DNA from: Bacteroidota bacterium
Lineage (GTDB): Bacteria > Bacteroidota > Bacteroidia > Bacteroidales > Prolixibacteraceae
Reading direction: 5' to 3'
Length of the DNA stretch: 64,000 bases
Assembly: GCA_023251455.1 (NCBI GenBank)
Contig: JAHEYT010000024.1
Location: 62,001 to 126,000 of the forward strand
The notes under the pieces: generated by a model
The model's input: the letters and a program-made list of their open reading frames with translations, nothing else
What the model was told of the DNA's origin: nothing
Database searches by the model: none
Made by a program: the position numbers and the translations under genes
Part shown: positions 33,142 to 42,576 of the stretch, one piece after another
How the letters are laid out: every line of letters begins with the position of its first letter
Position numbering within the stretch: position 1 is the stretch's first letter

Positions 33142-35835
33142 ATGACACAAAAAGTCCTTTGCTTCTTTCTGATTTCTATCCTTCTCGCGTCGTGCGCAAA
33201 AAAGTCGTCGCTCATTCAAAATCCGGAACGGCAGGCCGATATCCAGCGAATGCTTACCGTTCAGAAAGAAATGACTTCAAAAAGCCTGATCCCGATCTGG
33301 GACATTTTTAACCAACAGCTTTCTCCGGACGAAAAACAGGCGATGGAATTTCTATATGCCTACATGCCGCTAAGCGATCTGGCCGATTATCAACCTGAAT
33401 TTTTCCTGAAAAACATACAATATAGCCTGAAAGCCCGTGCCGAAATGCCTTGGGGAAAGATCGTTCCGGAGGAAGAATTCCTGCATTTTGTGCTGCCTTT
33501 GCGCGTGAACAACGAAAACCTCGATAATTTTCGCGAAGTGATGTACGACGAAATCACCCAGCGTATCAAAGGATTGAGCATGAAGGATGCTGCGCTCGAA
33601 ATAAACCATTGGTGCCACGAAAAAGTAAATTACCGCGGAACCGATTCGCGCACCAGTGCACCGCTCAGCACCATAAAAAAGACTTTCGGACGTTGCGGCG
33701 AAGAATCGACTTTTACCGTTACAGCCATGCGTACCGCCGGAATTCCGGCCCGCCAGGTGTACACGCCTCGCTGGGCGCACTCCGACGACAACCATGCCTG
33801 GGTCGAAGTTTGGATCGACGGCAAATGGAATTACCTAGGCGCCTGCGAACCCGATGTTGACCTGAACATTGGCTGGTTTAGCGAACCTTCAACGCGAATT
33901 ATGCTGGTGCATACACGTGCTTATGGCCATTATTTGGGTAGCGAAAACGTGATTACTCCCGAAGACCGTTTTTCGGAACTCAACCTGAGCTCGAATTATG
34001 CAACCACCAAAAAGATAACTATTTCAGTAAAAAAAGCTGACGGAACACCCGCTGACAGCGCGAAAGTGGAATTTCAGTTGTACAATTACGCCGAATATTA
34101 CCCCATTGCAACCGGACATACCAATGCCAGCGGACAAACAAGTCTGACAACAGGCATGGGCGACCTGATTATCTGGGCTGCGAAAGATGGAAAACTGGCC
34201 TACCAAAAGATTTCGGTTCCTGAAAAAGATACCATCGAACTGGTATTGAACCAAACTACACCAGCCAACCCGACCGAGTTGTTCGATTTGGTTCCGCCAC
34301 ACGCAACAAAATCTGAAATGAATGTGACCGATGAAGCCAAGAAAGCTAATGATCGCAGGCTGGCCAAAGAAGATGAAATTCGGAACACAACAATGGCTAC
34401 CTTCAAAGATTCGGTTTGGATTGCAGGATTTGCAGCCAAAACCAATCTTCCGGTGGACACCATCGCCCGACTGATTAAACTAAGTTACGGCAATTGGGAT
34501 CAGATTTCGGCATATCTCGAAAAAAATGCAGCACAACATCGCGGCACTGTTCTGGAGCTGGCTATTCAGCTGGCCGACAAAGATTACAGCGATGCACCCG
34601 AATCGATATTAACTGACCACCTCGTGCAAACAGCACAATCGGGATTACAAAAGCTGGTTCCTTCGAAAGAACTGTTTACCAAATATGTACTGGCACCTCG
34701 CATCGCACTCGAAAATTTAAGTCCGTGGCGCAGTTTTCTGGCCACCTCGTTTGGCGCTGAAATGGCGCAATCATCGCGCAACGATATTTCGGTGCTGACC
34801 AACTGGATTCGCGAAAACATCAGTGTGAATACAGTTGCAAACAAACATTCGCGGGCGCCACTTAGTCCAATTGGCGTGTACAACTTGCGCGTAGCCGATC
34901 CGCTTTCGCGCGACATTTTCTTTGTGGCTGCCTGCCGTACTTTTGGTATTCCGGCCCGACTAAATCCCGAAACGCAGATTCCAGAGTACAACAAAAACGG
35001 CGAATGGCTGCGTACCGGTTTTGATGCTGTTGCAGTGGCTCAACCCGAAAAAGGAATGTTGAAACTGACAGACAAAGGCAATCCGGTGGCTCCGCAATAC
35101 AGCCTGCACTATACCATTGGGTTTCTGAAAGACGGGTTTTACCGCACGCTCGAATTTCCTGAAGGTGGAAAATTGACCAATTCGGAGAAACCGCTCGAAT
35201 TGGAAGTTGGGCAGTATTCGCTCATCACGGGCAACCGACTGGAAGACGAATCGGTGTTAAGTAAAATGACATTCTTCACGATCGAAAAAGGGAAGTTGAC
35301 AACCGTTCCGGTGGAGCTTCGCAAGCAGTCGGGCGAACTAAAACCCTCCGGAAAATTGAATCTGGAGAAGCTGAACCTTGAAAAAGACGGAAAAACAGTG
35401 AGTCTATCGTCGCTGGTTGCCGGAAAATTTTCGGTACTGGTGGTACTCGATCCTGACAAAGAACCATCGAAACATATTCTGAACGACTTGGGTCCGTTTG
35501 TCGATCATTTCAACAAGTGGGGCGGACAATTCGTGTTTGCGATGCCCACTGAAAAAGCCGGACAGGCCGGGGTGCTGAAAACCTACCAACTGCCATCAAA
35601 AATGGAAAGCGGAATCGATCCAAACGACCAAATCCTGAATGCCATTTCGGCTATTTATGGCTCCGGACTCAAAGACAAGCTGCCGCTGGTGCTGTTCTGC
35701 GATGCTGCCGGAAATGTTTACCTGTACTCATCCGGCTACAAAATCGGCATGGGCGAACAGTTGCTGAAGGTGATCTCGGCCATCGAATCGAACCCAAAAA
35801 CAGTTGATCCCAAAGCTTCGTGCAGCAAACCTTAG
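33142..35835 (+). CDS. large transglutaminase-like lipoprotein with thioredoxin-like tail
   Basis: 897-residue lipoprotein (lipobox SILLASC). A transglutaminase-like (papain-fold) domain at about 150-260 has GRCGEESTFTVTAMR (Cys), SDDNHAWVEVW (His) and an Asp in GACEPDVDL. A beta-sandwich of the carboxypeptidase-regulatory type follows (about 295-360). A second, degenerate transglutaminase-like segment (SRDIFFVAACRTFGIPARL) lies near residue 595, and the last 150 residues look like a thioredoxin fold without CxxC (VAGKFSVLVVLDPD, LPLVLFCDAAGNVYLYSSG). Probably acts on peptides or glycan-linked proteins outside the cell. ATG 33142 is preferred; the frame stays open upstream but overlaps the membrane-protein gene. 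Confidence 0.85.
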   Translation: MTQKVLCFFLISILLASCAKKSSLIQNPERQADIQRMLTVQKEMTSKSLIPIWDIFNQQLSPDEKQAMEFLYAYMPLSDLADYQPEFFLKNIQYSLKARAEMPWGKIVPEEEFLHFVLPLRVNNENLDNFREVMYDEITQRIKGLSMKDAALEINHWCHEKVNYRGTDSRTSAPLSTIKKTFGRCGEESTFTVTAMRTAGIPARQVYTPRWAHSDDNHAWVEVWIDGKWNYLGACEPDVDLNIGWFSEPSTRIMLVHTRAYGHYLGSENVITPEDRFSELNLSSNYATTKKITISVKKADGTPADSAKVEFQLYNYAEYYPIATGHTNASGQTSLTTGMGDLIIWAAKDGKLAYQKISVPEKDTIELVLNQTTPANPTELFDLVPPHATKSEMNVTDEAKKANDRRLAKEDEIRNTTMATFKDSVWIAGFAAKTNLPVDTIARLIKLSYGNWDQISAYLEKNAAQHRGTVLELAIQLADKDYSDAPESILTDHLVQTAQSGLQKLVPSKELFTKYVLAPRIALENLSPWRSFLATSFGAEMAQSSRNDISVLTNWIRENISVNTVANKHSRAPLSPIGVYNLRVADPLSRDIFFVAACRTFGIPARLNPETQIPEYNKNGEWLRTGFDAVAVAQPEKGMLKLTDKGNPVAPQYSLHYTIGFLKDGFYRTLEFPEGGKLTNSEKPLELEVGQYSLITGNRLEDESVLSKMTFFTIEKGKLTTVPVELRKQSGELKPSGKLNLEKLNLEKDGKTVSLSSLVAGKFSVLVVLDPDKEPSKHILNDLGPFVDHFNKWGGQFVFAMPTEKAGQAGVLKTYQLPSKMESGIDPNDQILNAISAIYGSGLKDKLPLVLFCDAAGNVYLYSSGYKIGMGEQLLKVISAIESNPKTVDPKASCSKP

Positions 35836-35859
35836 CGTTGTTATTCTGGCATCAGAACT

Positions 35860-35892
35860 ACTGAGCGGGTGACTTCGAGTCACCCGCTCAGT
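35860..35892 (+). terminator. stem-loop terminator, GAGCGGGT repeat family copy 2
   Basis: 15-bp perfect stem (35860-35874 with 35878-35892), loop TCG, followed by ATGTTTTAG. The core is shared with 10539-10567. Confidence 0.7.
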
Positions 35893-36023
35893 ATGTTTTA
35901 GTCCCACGAATCAGTAATCAAATTTTTCCTATTTTTAGAATTCAGAATATTTGATTCACATTGCCCGGCTCGTCTTTAATTTATAAACCCGGAAATTACA
36001 ACATCAACCCTAAAACCTAACCA

Positions 36024-37340
36024 ATGACTAATCTGAAACTTTTAGCCCTGACCTTTGCTTTAGCCATTTCTTCGGCCACGACGACCAACAACTGGCCCGG
36101 TTTTCGCGGAGCCACCAGCAATCAACTTACATCGGAGCAAAAACTCCCCAATGAATGGAGCAATACCCAAAACCTGAGTTGGAAATATGATCTGAATGGC
36201 AGAGGATGGTCGTGTCCGATTGTTTGGGGAAACAAAGTATTTTTTACCAATGCAATCTTGGAGGACCCGTCGGTTTTACCCTCAGCACCGGGAGGTGGAC
36301 GATCTGAAAATCCGTCGGACGTAGTTTATAATTTCGAAGTAATTTGCCTGGATTTAATTTCAGGAAAGGAAATCTGGAAAAAAATAGCTTACCACGGCCT
36401 GCCGAAATACAAAACCCATCGCGATAATAATTATGCCCCGGAAACCATGGTAACCGATGGTAAAAATGTGTTTGCCTACTTTGGAATGACCGGAGTGTAT
36501 TGTTTTGATATGGAAGGGAACAAGGTTTGGGAAAAGGATCTTGGAAACTACCCCATGCAATCGGGTTGGGGCACCTCAACATCGCCGCTTCTATACAACA
36601 ATGTATTGTACATGCTAATTGACAACGAAGAAAAGTCATTTTTGGCAGCGCTTGATTCAAAAACAGGAAAAGAACTTTGGCGTGTCGACCGCGATGAAAA
36701 GTCGACATGGGGAACACCCATTATTTGGAAAAATAGTGTACGCACTGAACTTGTGACTCAAGGCAAAAAAGCCCGTTCCTATAATCCTGAAAATGGAAAG
36801 TTGAATTGGGAACTCGATCTGAAAGGCGGCAGGACTATTTCATCGCCGGTTACGGATGCCGACATGCTTTTTATGGGAAACGAAAAAAGAAGTGATGGCG
36901 GTGGCACTTTATTTGGCATAAAAGCCGGGGCTTCCGGAGATATTTCTTTAGCTGAAGGGAAATCCTCGAACGATTTTGTCGTATGGTCGGTACCCGAATC
37001 GGGAATTGCAATGGCATCGCCACTGTTTTACGAAGGCCTGATTTACCTTGCCGATCGCAACCAGGGAAAATTGTATTGCTACCATGCAAGTTCGGGAGCT
37101 GTAGTTTACCCTGGCACTAAAATTACCGGCGCCAAAGCTTTTTGGGCCTCGCCGTGGGCATATAATGGTAAAATTTATTGTCTCGAAGAAAAAGGAACAA
37201 CCCATGTTATTCAGGCAGGCAGAACTTTTAAAGAGCTTGAAAAAAATTCACTGGCGAACGATATCTTCTGGGCATCAACTGCCATTGCAAATGGTTCCTA
37301 TGTTTTCAGAGGCGAAAAAGCTATTTATTGCATTCGGTAG
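36024..37340 (+). CDS. secreted PQQ-type beta-propeller protein
   Basis: 438-residue exported protein. A short signal peptide (NLKLLALTFALAISSA) is followed by NNWPGFRGATSNQ, the usual start of the PQQ-binding-like propellers of Bacteroidota and Planctomycetes. At least five blades carry the repeat Ala-x-Asp-x-x-(S/T)-Gly-Lys-x-x-Trp (CLDLISGKEIWKK, CFDMEGNKVWEKD, ALDSKTGKELWRV, SYNPENGKLNWEL). No quinone-ligand catalytic residues are recognisable, so it is more likely structural or ligand-binding than a dehydrogenase. Single gene ended by a terminator. Confidence 0.88.
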   Translation: MTNLKLLALTFALAISSATTTNNWPGFRGATSNQLTSEQKLPNEWSNTQNLSWKYDLNGRGWSCPIVWGNKVFFTNAILEDPSVLPSAPGGGRSENPSDVVYNFEVICLDLISGKEIWKKIAYHGLPKYKTHRDNNYAPETMVTDGKNVFAYFGMTGVYCFDMEGNKVWEKDLGNYPMQSGWGTSTSPLLYNNVLYMLIDNEEKSFLAALDSKTGKELWRVDRDEKSTWGTPIIWKNSVRTELVTQGKKARSYNPENGKLNWELDLKGGRTISSPVTDADMLFMGNEKRSDGGGTLFGIKAGASGDISLAEGKSSNDFVVWSVPESGIAMASPLFYEGLIYLADRNQGKLYCYHASSGAVVYPGTKITGAKAFWASPWAYNGKIYCLEEKGTTHVIQAGRTFKELEKNSLANDIFWASTAIANGSYVFRGEKAIYCIR

Positions 37341-37363
37341 AATAATCTACTTCAAGGAACAAG

Positions 37364-37396
37364 AAAGCCGTCTCAAGATAATTGGGACGGCTTTTT
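37364..37396 (+). terminator. intrinsic terminator of the propeller gene
   Basis: 13-bp stem (37364-37376 with 37382-37394, one G-U) followed by T's; it also faces the convergent GNAT gene. Confidence 0.75.
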
Positions 37397-37413
37397 GCTT
37401 CAGCAAATGTGAG

Positions 37414-37863
37414 TTAAAATACCAACCTCATCGGAATCATTTCTGATTTTTTGAAACCAAAGTGCTGGTAAAATTGAATAGCTACATCGTTATTGAAATC
37501 GGTCAGAAGTGTCAGTCGTAAACAGTTCCGCCCTTTCGAAAAACGGATGGCTTCGCCGAGTAATTCCTTACCAAGCCCTTTTCCACGATAATCTTTGTGG
37601 ATAATCATGTCCTCCAAAATCGCAACTTTTCCGCCGAGCGCAGTGCTGATGCTGTAAAGCAAACTGACCATCCCTAAAATCTTTCCTTCACCTTTCAGAA
37701 CAAGGATTTCACCCATTTCAGGATTATTAATTATGGCTTCCAGTCCCGACTTTTGCTTTTTCAAATCGGGCACAAACTCAATGTCCTGGGTAAACAGGTC
37801 ATTCAGCAATTCAGTGAGTTCGGGTAAATCATTAAGGGCAGCTATGGAAATCTCTTTTTTCAT
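37414..37863 (-). CDS. GNAT family N-acetyltransferase
   Basis: 149-residue acetyl-CoA-dependent acetyltransferase. Motif A with the acetyl-CoA pyrophosphate loop is visible as MIIHKDYRGKGLGKELL (R/Q-x-x-G-x-G/A), preceded by a beta-strand GKVAILEDM and followed by AIQFYQHFGFKKSE of motif B. Substrate unknown. Third gene of a minus-strand cluster, 70 nt after the next GNAT, with which it shares no close identity. Confidence 0.9.
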   Translation of the reverse strand: MKKEISIAALNDLPELTELLNDLFTQDIEFVPDLKKQKSGLEAIINNPEMGEILVLKGEGKILGMVSLLYSISTALGGKVAILEDMIIHKDYRGKGLGKELLGEAIRFSKGRNCLRLTLLTDFNNDVAIQFYQHFGFKKSEMIPMRLVF

Positions 37864-37933
37864 ATTTTCTAAATCGGGGTTATCAAAGGTGTTCCTACCA
37901 AAGCAGGCGGGTCAAAGAATCATGACACACTAT

Positions 37934-38455
37934 TCACGTGATTTGAAGTTTCATCATAATATCTGTTTGTACATCGTCTCCTAACCTAAAAACATGTTTA
38001 TTGAAATCTGTAAACCCGTTTTTCATATAGAATTTCAATGCTTTGTGATTTTCTTCCCAAACTCCAAGCCATAAATAGTCAACCTTCCTTTGTTCAGCTA
38101 TTTGAAAAGCTCTATTGAATAGAATTTGTCCAACTTTTTTCCCGTGAAATTCTTTCAAAACATATATTCGTTCAAGTTCAAGTGTGTTGTCGTTTTTCAA
38201 CTCGGTTTGAGCATCGCCACAATTAATTTTTAAATAGCCTACGACTTTCGCATCTATAACAGCAAAATAAAATTCTGAATTCAAATTCTGAATTTCACTG
38301 GTCAATCTGCTGATATTGAAACTTTCATCAAGGTATTTACTCATGTTATCTTCCGTATTTACTCCTGAAAATGTTTCAATAAAGGTCTGCCTGCCTATGT
38401 ATTGCAGTTGCTCAATATTAGCTAATGTTACTTTTTTAATTTCAATATCTTTCAT
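37934..38455 (-). CDS. GNAT family N-acetyltransferase
   Basis: 173-residue acetyltransferase. The core is LELERIYVLKEFHGKKVGQIL (CoA loop HGKKVG) and YLWLGVWEENHKALKFYMKNGF, the pattern of spermidine/PaiA-like GNATs. N-terminal part has TFIETFSGVNTEDNMSKYL, also typical of that subgroup. The acceptor is not determined. It begins 2 nt after the beta-helix gene, so the two are probably one transcript. Confidence 0.9.
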   Translation of the reverse strand: MKDIEIKKVTLANIEQLQYIGRQTFIETFSGVNTEDNMSKYLDESFNISRLTSEIQNLNSEFYFAVIDAKVVGYLKINCGDAQTELKNDNTLELERIYVLKEFHGKKVGQILFNRAFQIAEQRKVDYLWLGVWEENHKALKFYMKNGFTDFNKHVFRLGDDVQTDIMMKLQIT

Positions 38456-38457
38456 TC

Positions 38458-39069
38458 TTATTCCACTTTATATTGCTCCACCAATTCCAGTCTTTTCACA
38501 ATAGTATTCTTTTCGAGTATCGTTCCGGGTGACAACACGGCATTTGCCCCCATTTTTGAGTTGTCGCCCACCAACGAGCCAAATTTTTCCACGCCCGTGT
38601 CAATAATTTCTGACTGATACGATACAAAAATCCGCTTCGAAACTCTTTCGTTGTAATGGTTTGCAGCGATTGAACCTGCTTCGAGATTCACATTTCGCCC
38701 GATGATGCTGTTCCCAACGTAATTGAAATGAGCAATGGCTGTTCCGGAGCAAATAATACTGCTTTTAATTTCGCATCCTGGTCCGATTTTAACCGACTGA
38801 TCCAGATAAACACCTTCCCTGAAATATGCATTTGCCCCAACCACACAATTTTTATTAATGATGACAGGTCTTTTCAGTACTGCACCATTTTCAACCTGCG
38901 CTGTTTTGTGAATGGCGACACCATCGTTGATGGAGAAATCCTCATCCAGTTGCAAAATAAGTTCCTCTAAAATGTCCCTTAGGTTGCTGGTTATTTCCCA
39001 GGGCTGTAATTCCGCCTGATCAGGAAAAATCGAAGAAAAGTCGCGTATGAAATCGTCAGTAATTATCAT
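38458..39069 (-). CDS. left-handed beta-helix (hexapeptide-repeat) protein, UDP-GlcNAc pyrophosphorylase-like
   Basis: 203 residues. An N-terminal helical part (DILEELILQLDEDF) is followed by hexapeptide repeats forming a left-handed beta helix (HKTAQVENGAVLKRPVIINKNCVVGANAYFR split by turns, and LVGDNSKMGANAVLSPGT). This resembles the C-terminal acyltransferase half of GlmU or LpxA-like proteins, but no nucleotidyltransferase domain is present. Acyl or acetyl transfer to a sugar nucleotide is likely; the acceptor is unknown. First gene of a three-gene minus-strand group with two GNATs. Confidence 0.8.
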   Translation of the reverse strand: MIITDDFIRDFSSIFPDQAELQPWEITSNLRDILEELILQLDEDFSINDGVAIHKTAQVENGAVLKRPVIINKNCVVGANAYFREGVYLDQSVKIGPGCEIKSSIICSGTAIAHFNYVGNSIIGRNVNLEAGSIAANHYNERVSKRIFVSYQSEIIDTGVEKFGSLVGDNSKMGANAVLSPGTILEKNTIVKRLELVEQYKVE

Positions 39070-39222
39070 TTTTCGCCAGGTATTATTAATTTTCTAATTC
39101 CCATCGGTCAAATAAAATGCCTTTCCCAAAGGTAATGATCTCAATGAAAAACAGTAGAAAGGTTGCATTGGGATTTCAGGCAAATATGTCTTCCGGGAAA
39201 AAGGGAAAGAAAGATAATATCG

Positions 39223-39255
39223 TTTTGGACGTGAATCAGATAATGTTCATATTTG
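39223..39255 (+). promoter_or_regulatory. promoter of the GH3 gene
   Basis: TTTTG (39223-39227) and CATATTTG (39248-39255, one mismatch to TAnnTTTG) are 20 nt apart; ATG follows 42 nt later. Confidence 0.45.
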
Positions 39256-39297
39256 TACTAACCACAACGCAAACAAACAAGATTAAAACCACAAAAA

Positions 39298-41595
39298 ATG
39301 AAAAAATCACAGAGCTTGTTGATTTTGATTGCCGTATTGACATCTCTACTAATGTCGTGCAATCAAAAACAGACTTCAGGCGGAGATCAGCAGATGAATG
39401 CTTTTATCGACGACCTGATGGGCAAAATGACCCTGGATGAAAAGCTGGGACAGTTGAACCTGCCCGCTTCCGGCGACATTATTACCGGTGCCGGAAGCAA
39501 TAATAACATTGCCGAAAAAATCAAAGAAGGTAAGGTTGGCGGACTTTTCAACATCAAGTCAGCCGAAAAAATCCGTGCTGTACAGCAAATAGCGGTTGAG
39601 CAAAGCCGCCTGAAAATCCCATTGATTTTCGGGATGGATGTCATTCACGGTTACCAGACTGTTTTCCCGATTCCGTTGGGAATGTCGTGCAGCTGGGACA
39701 TGGCTTTGATTGAAAAAAGTGCCCGCATTGCTGCGCAGGAAGCCAGCGCCGATGGTATTTGCTGGACTTTTTCGCCCATGGTCGACATTGCCCGCGATCC
39801 GCGCTGGGGCCGTGTTTCCGAAGGTTCAGGAGAAGATACTTATCTCGGTTCACAAATTGCCCAAGCCATGGTTAAAGGTTATCAGGGCGACGACCTTAGC
39901 AAGAACAATACGATTCTGGCCTGTGTCAAACATTTTGCCCTGTATGGAGCCGCCGAAGCTGGTCGCGACTACAACACCACCGACATGAGCCACATCCGCA
40001 TGTACAACGAATACCTGCCTCCTTACAAAGCTGCCCTCGATGCAGGAGCAGGCAGCGTAATGGCTTCGTTTAACGAAATCGATGGCATCCCGGCCACAGG
40101 AAACAAATGGCTGTTGACCGACCTTCTGCGCAAAGATTGGGGTTTCAACGGATTTGTAGTAACCGATTATACCGGTATCTCTGAAATGGTCGATCACGGT
40201 ATGGGTAACCTGAAAGAAGTTTCGGCGTTGGCGCTAAAAGCCGGTGTGGATATGGACATGGTGGCCGATGGATTATTGGGAACTTTGAAGGAATCGCTCG
40301 ACGAAGGGAAAGTAACCCAGCAGGAGATTGATCAGGCTTGCCGACGGATCCTGGAAGCCAAATACCGGCTTGGTTTGTTTGAAGATCCATACCGCTATTG
40401 CGATGTTAACCGTGCAAAAACCGAAGTTTTCACTCCTGAAAACCGTCAGGCTGCCCGCGAAATTGCTGCCCAAACTTTTGTTTTGCTGAAAAACGACAAC
40501 CAAACATTACCACTTCAGAATAAAAAGACCATTGCTTTGGTTGGCCCGCTGGCCGACAATCGCGAAAATATGCCCGGAACCTGGAGTGTGGCCGGCGATT
40601 TTGCAAAATCAGTATCGTTGCTCGATGGATTAAAAAATGCGCTCGGAAATGAAGCAAACATTCTATATGCCATGGGAACTAATGTTGTGAGCGACCCTCA
40701 GCTCGACGCGCGCATCAGCATTTTTGGCAAACCAACCAAATGGGATAAGCGCTCGCAGAAAGAAATGATTGCCGAAGCTGTTGCCGCAGCGCGCAAATCG
40801 GATGTGGTAATTGCCGCCGTTGGTGAATCGTCAGAAATGAGTGGTGAAGCATCAAGCCGTTCCGACATCAGCCTTCCGGAGAACCAAAAAGAATTGCTGG
40901 AAGCTTTGCTTGCAACCGGAAAGCCAGTTGTGATGGTGCTGTTTACCGGTCGCCCGTTAACCATCAATTGGGAAAAAGCCAATGTTCCGGCTATCCTGAA
41001 CGTGTGGTTTGCCGGTACCGAAGCCGGAGATGCCATTGCCGATGTTTTGTTGGGTAAAGTCAATCCATCCGGAAAGCTGAGCTCAACTTTCCCTCAGAAT
41101 GTTGGACAAATACCGCTTTATTACAATCACAAAAACACTGGCCGACCGCTTCCTGAAGGCAAATGGTTCCAGAAATTCCGCTCCAATTACCTCGATGTTT
41201 CGAATGATCCGCTCTTCCCATTCGGATTCGGATTGAGTTACACCACGTTTGATTATAAAAACCTGAAATTATCTGATTCAAGCCTGACAGCAGAGGGACA
41301 AATAAAGGTTTCGGTTGATGTGACCAACTCCGGAAACTACGATGGAGCAGAAGTGGTTCAGTTGTACATCCGCGACATGGTTGGCAGCGTGACGCGTCCG
41401 GTTAAGGAATTGAAAGGCTTTCAGAAGATATTCCTGAAAAAAGGCGAAAGCCAAACCGTTGAATTTACCCTAGCTGAAAAGGACCTCCGTTTCTACAACA
41501 GCGATTTGAAGTTTGTGAGCGAACCCGGCGATTTTAAAGTATTTGTTGGAACCAGTTCAGCGAATACCTTGGAAGCTTCGTTTGCACTGAAATAA
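39298..41595 (+). CDS. bglX: beta-glucosidase (GH3), BglX type
   Basis: 765-residue exported retaining beta-glucosidase/xylosidase. Signal peptide with a possible lipobox (LTSLLMSC). The N-terminal TIM-like domain has IPLIFGMDVIHGYQTVFPIP, SPMVDIARDPRWGRVSEG, CVKHFALYGAAEAGRDY and the nucleophile Asp in GFVVTDYTGISE. The middle alpha/beta sandwich contains AAVGESSEMSGEASSR where the acid/base Glu lies. The C-terminal fibronectin-III-like domain is marked by GAEVVQLYIRD and VKELKGFQKI. Probably splits beta-linked glucose or xylose oligosaccharides in the periplasm. Confidence 0.95.
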   Translation: MKKSQSLLILIAVLTSLLMSCNQKQTSGGDQQMNAFIDDLMGKMTLDEKLGQLNLPASGDIITGAGSNNNIAEKIKEGKVGGLFNIKSAEKIRAVQQIAVEQSRLKIPLIFGMDVIHGYQTVFPIPLGMSCSWDMALIEKSARIAAQEASADGICWTFSPMVDIARDPRWGRVSEGSGEDTYLGSQIAQAMVKGYQGDDLSKNNTILACVKHFALYGAAEAGRDYNTTDMSHIRMYNEYLPPYKAALDAGAGSVMASFNEIDGIPATGNKWLLTDLLRKDWGFNGFVVTDYTGISEMVDHGMGNLKEVSALALKAGVDMDMVADGLLGTLKESLDEGKVTQQEIDQACRRILEAKYRLGLFEDPYRYCDVNRAKTEVFTPENRQAAREIAAQTFVLLKNDNQTLPLQNKKTIALVGPLADNRENMPGTWSVAGDFAKSVSLLDGLKNALGNEANILYAMGTNVVSDPQLDARISIFGKPTKWDKRSQKEMIAEAVAAARKSDVVIAAVGESSEMSGEASSRSDISLPENQKELLEALLATGKPVVMVLFTGRPLTINWEKANVPAILNVWFAGTEAGDAIADVLLGKVNPSGKLSSTFPQNVGQIPLYYNHKNTGRPLPEGKWFQKFRSNYLDVSNDPLFPFGFGLSYTTFDYKNLKLSDSSLTAEGQIKVSVDVTNSGNYDGAEVVQLYIRDMVGSVTRPVKELKGFQKIFLKKGESQTVEFTLAEKDLRFYNSDLKFVSEPGDFKVFVGTSSANTLEASFALK

Positions 41596-41615
41596 AAATC
41601 AGGAGAACGGAAACC

Positions 41616-41657
41616 GGAAAAGGGAGAATGTAAAATCAAATTCATTCTCCTTTTTCC
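41616..41657 (+). terminator. hairpin after bglX
   Basis: A 15-bp near-perfect stem (41616-41630 with 41643-41657) whose right arm contains a T-run. Confidence 0.5.
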
Positions 41658-41711
41658 GTTCTTCGGCTTCCATACTTCGGTCTTCATTTGCAAAAACCTA
41701 ACCCAATACTC

Positions 41712-42575
41712 ATGATCTTCCGATCTCTGTTTGTGCTGTTTCTCCTTTCTGCTTTTGTTTCTTTCGGAAAAACTCCAGCGCTAAAAAGAAATCCTGAACT
41801 CATCTCGAAAATCAAATCTACTTCCGGCTTGGTTGCTCTCTGGGATTTTAAAGAGGAAGCTGGGAAAGCCCGTAAAGCTTATGGACAAGGGAAATATCCG
41901 TTAAAAGAGCAGAAAGGCTTGGTTCCACGGGTGGAGGAAGGACCACTTTCAGGTTATTCCGCTTTGTTTCGCGATAGCGCTTTTCTTATTCTGCCCAATT
42001 CCAAAACAGGCAAACTGAACATTTACGGCAAGAATCAAGGCGTAACCGTGATGGCCTGGGTTAAATGGGAAGGCAAAACCGGCTTTGTGGGCGGCATGTG
42101 GAACGAATACGCTTCAGGAGGAAAACGCCAGTACGGACTTTTTGTGAGTTTGCCCTATTACAACGGTGCGGATCAGGTTTGCGGACATATTTCGAACTCG
42201 GGAAAGCCCACTCCGCCATTCCCTTACTCCATTGACTATTCGGCAAGCAAACAGAATGTTGAAAAAGGCCATTGGCAATTTATAGCATTTACCTACGATG
42301 GCCAGTACATCTGCTCGTACCTGAATGGTGAATTTGAAACCCGCGAGCCGGAACTAATCGATCATACCAAAGGTTTTCCCGGATATTCTGAAGGAATTAT
42401 TCATTCAAAAAATCCGTATTTTTATCCTGATGACATGGGAAATAACGGATCAGATTTTACGGTTGGTGCCGTTTTACTGGCCCGAGGAATGGGTAACTAT
42501 TTCAGGGGACAAATTGGTGGGTTGGCGGTGTTCGACCGGGCTTTGAGCGGGGAAGAGATTAGGAGATTAAAATAG
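41712..42575 (+). CDS. secreted LamG/concanavalin A-like domain protein
   Basis: 287-residue exported protein. Signal peptide MIFRSLFVLFLLSAFVSFG. Residues about 40-287 form a laminin-G-like jelly roll: SGLVALWDFKEEAGK (the usual first strand), YSALFRDSAFLIL, VTVMAWVKWEG, GHWQFIAFTYDGQYICSYLNG and IGGLAVFDRALSGEEIRRL. No catalytic site is seen; such proteins usually bind carbohydrate. An earlier in-frame TTG at 41688 is rejected because the ATG leads straight into the signal peptide. Lies 116 nt after bglX and may share a role in glycan binding. Confidence 0.87.
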   Translation: MIFRSLFVLFLLSAFVSFGKTPALKRNPELISKIKSTSGLVALWDFKEEAGKARKAYGQGKYPLKEQKGLVPRVEEGPLSGYSALFRDSAFLILPNSKTGKLNIYGKNQGVTVMAWVKWEGKTGFVGGMWNEYASGGKRQYGLFVSLPYYNGADQVCGHISNSGKPTPPFPYSIDYSASKQNVEKGHWQFIAFTYDGQYICSYLNGEFETREPELIDHTKGFPGYSEGIIHSKNPYFYPDDMGNNGSDFTVGAVLLARGMGNYFRGQIGGLAVFDRALSGEEIRRLK

Positions 42576-42576
42576 A

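Noticed and set aside
39117..39440. 107-codon plus-strand frame before bglX
   Set aside because: It overlaps the bglX signal peptide and N-terminus out of frame and has no family-like sequence; the promoter of bglX lies inside it.
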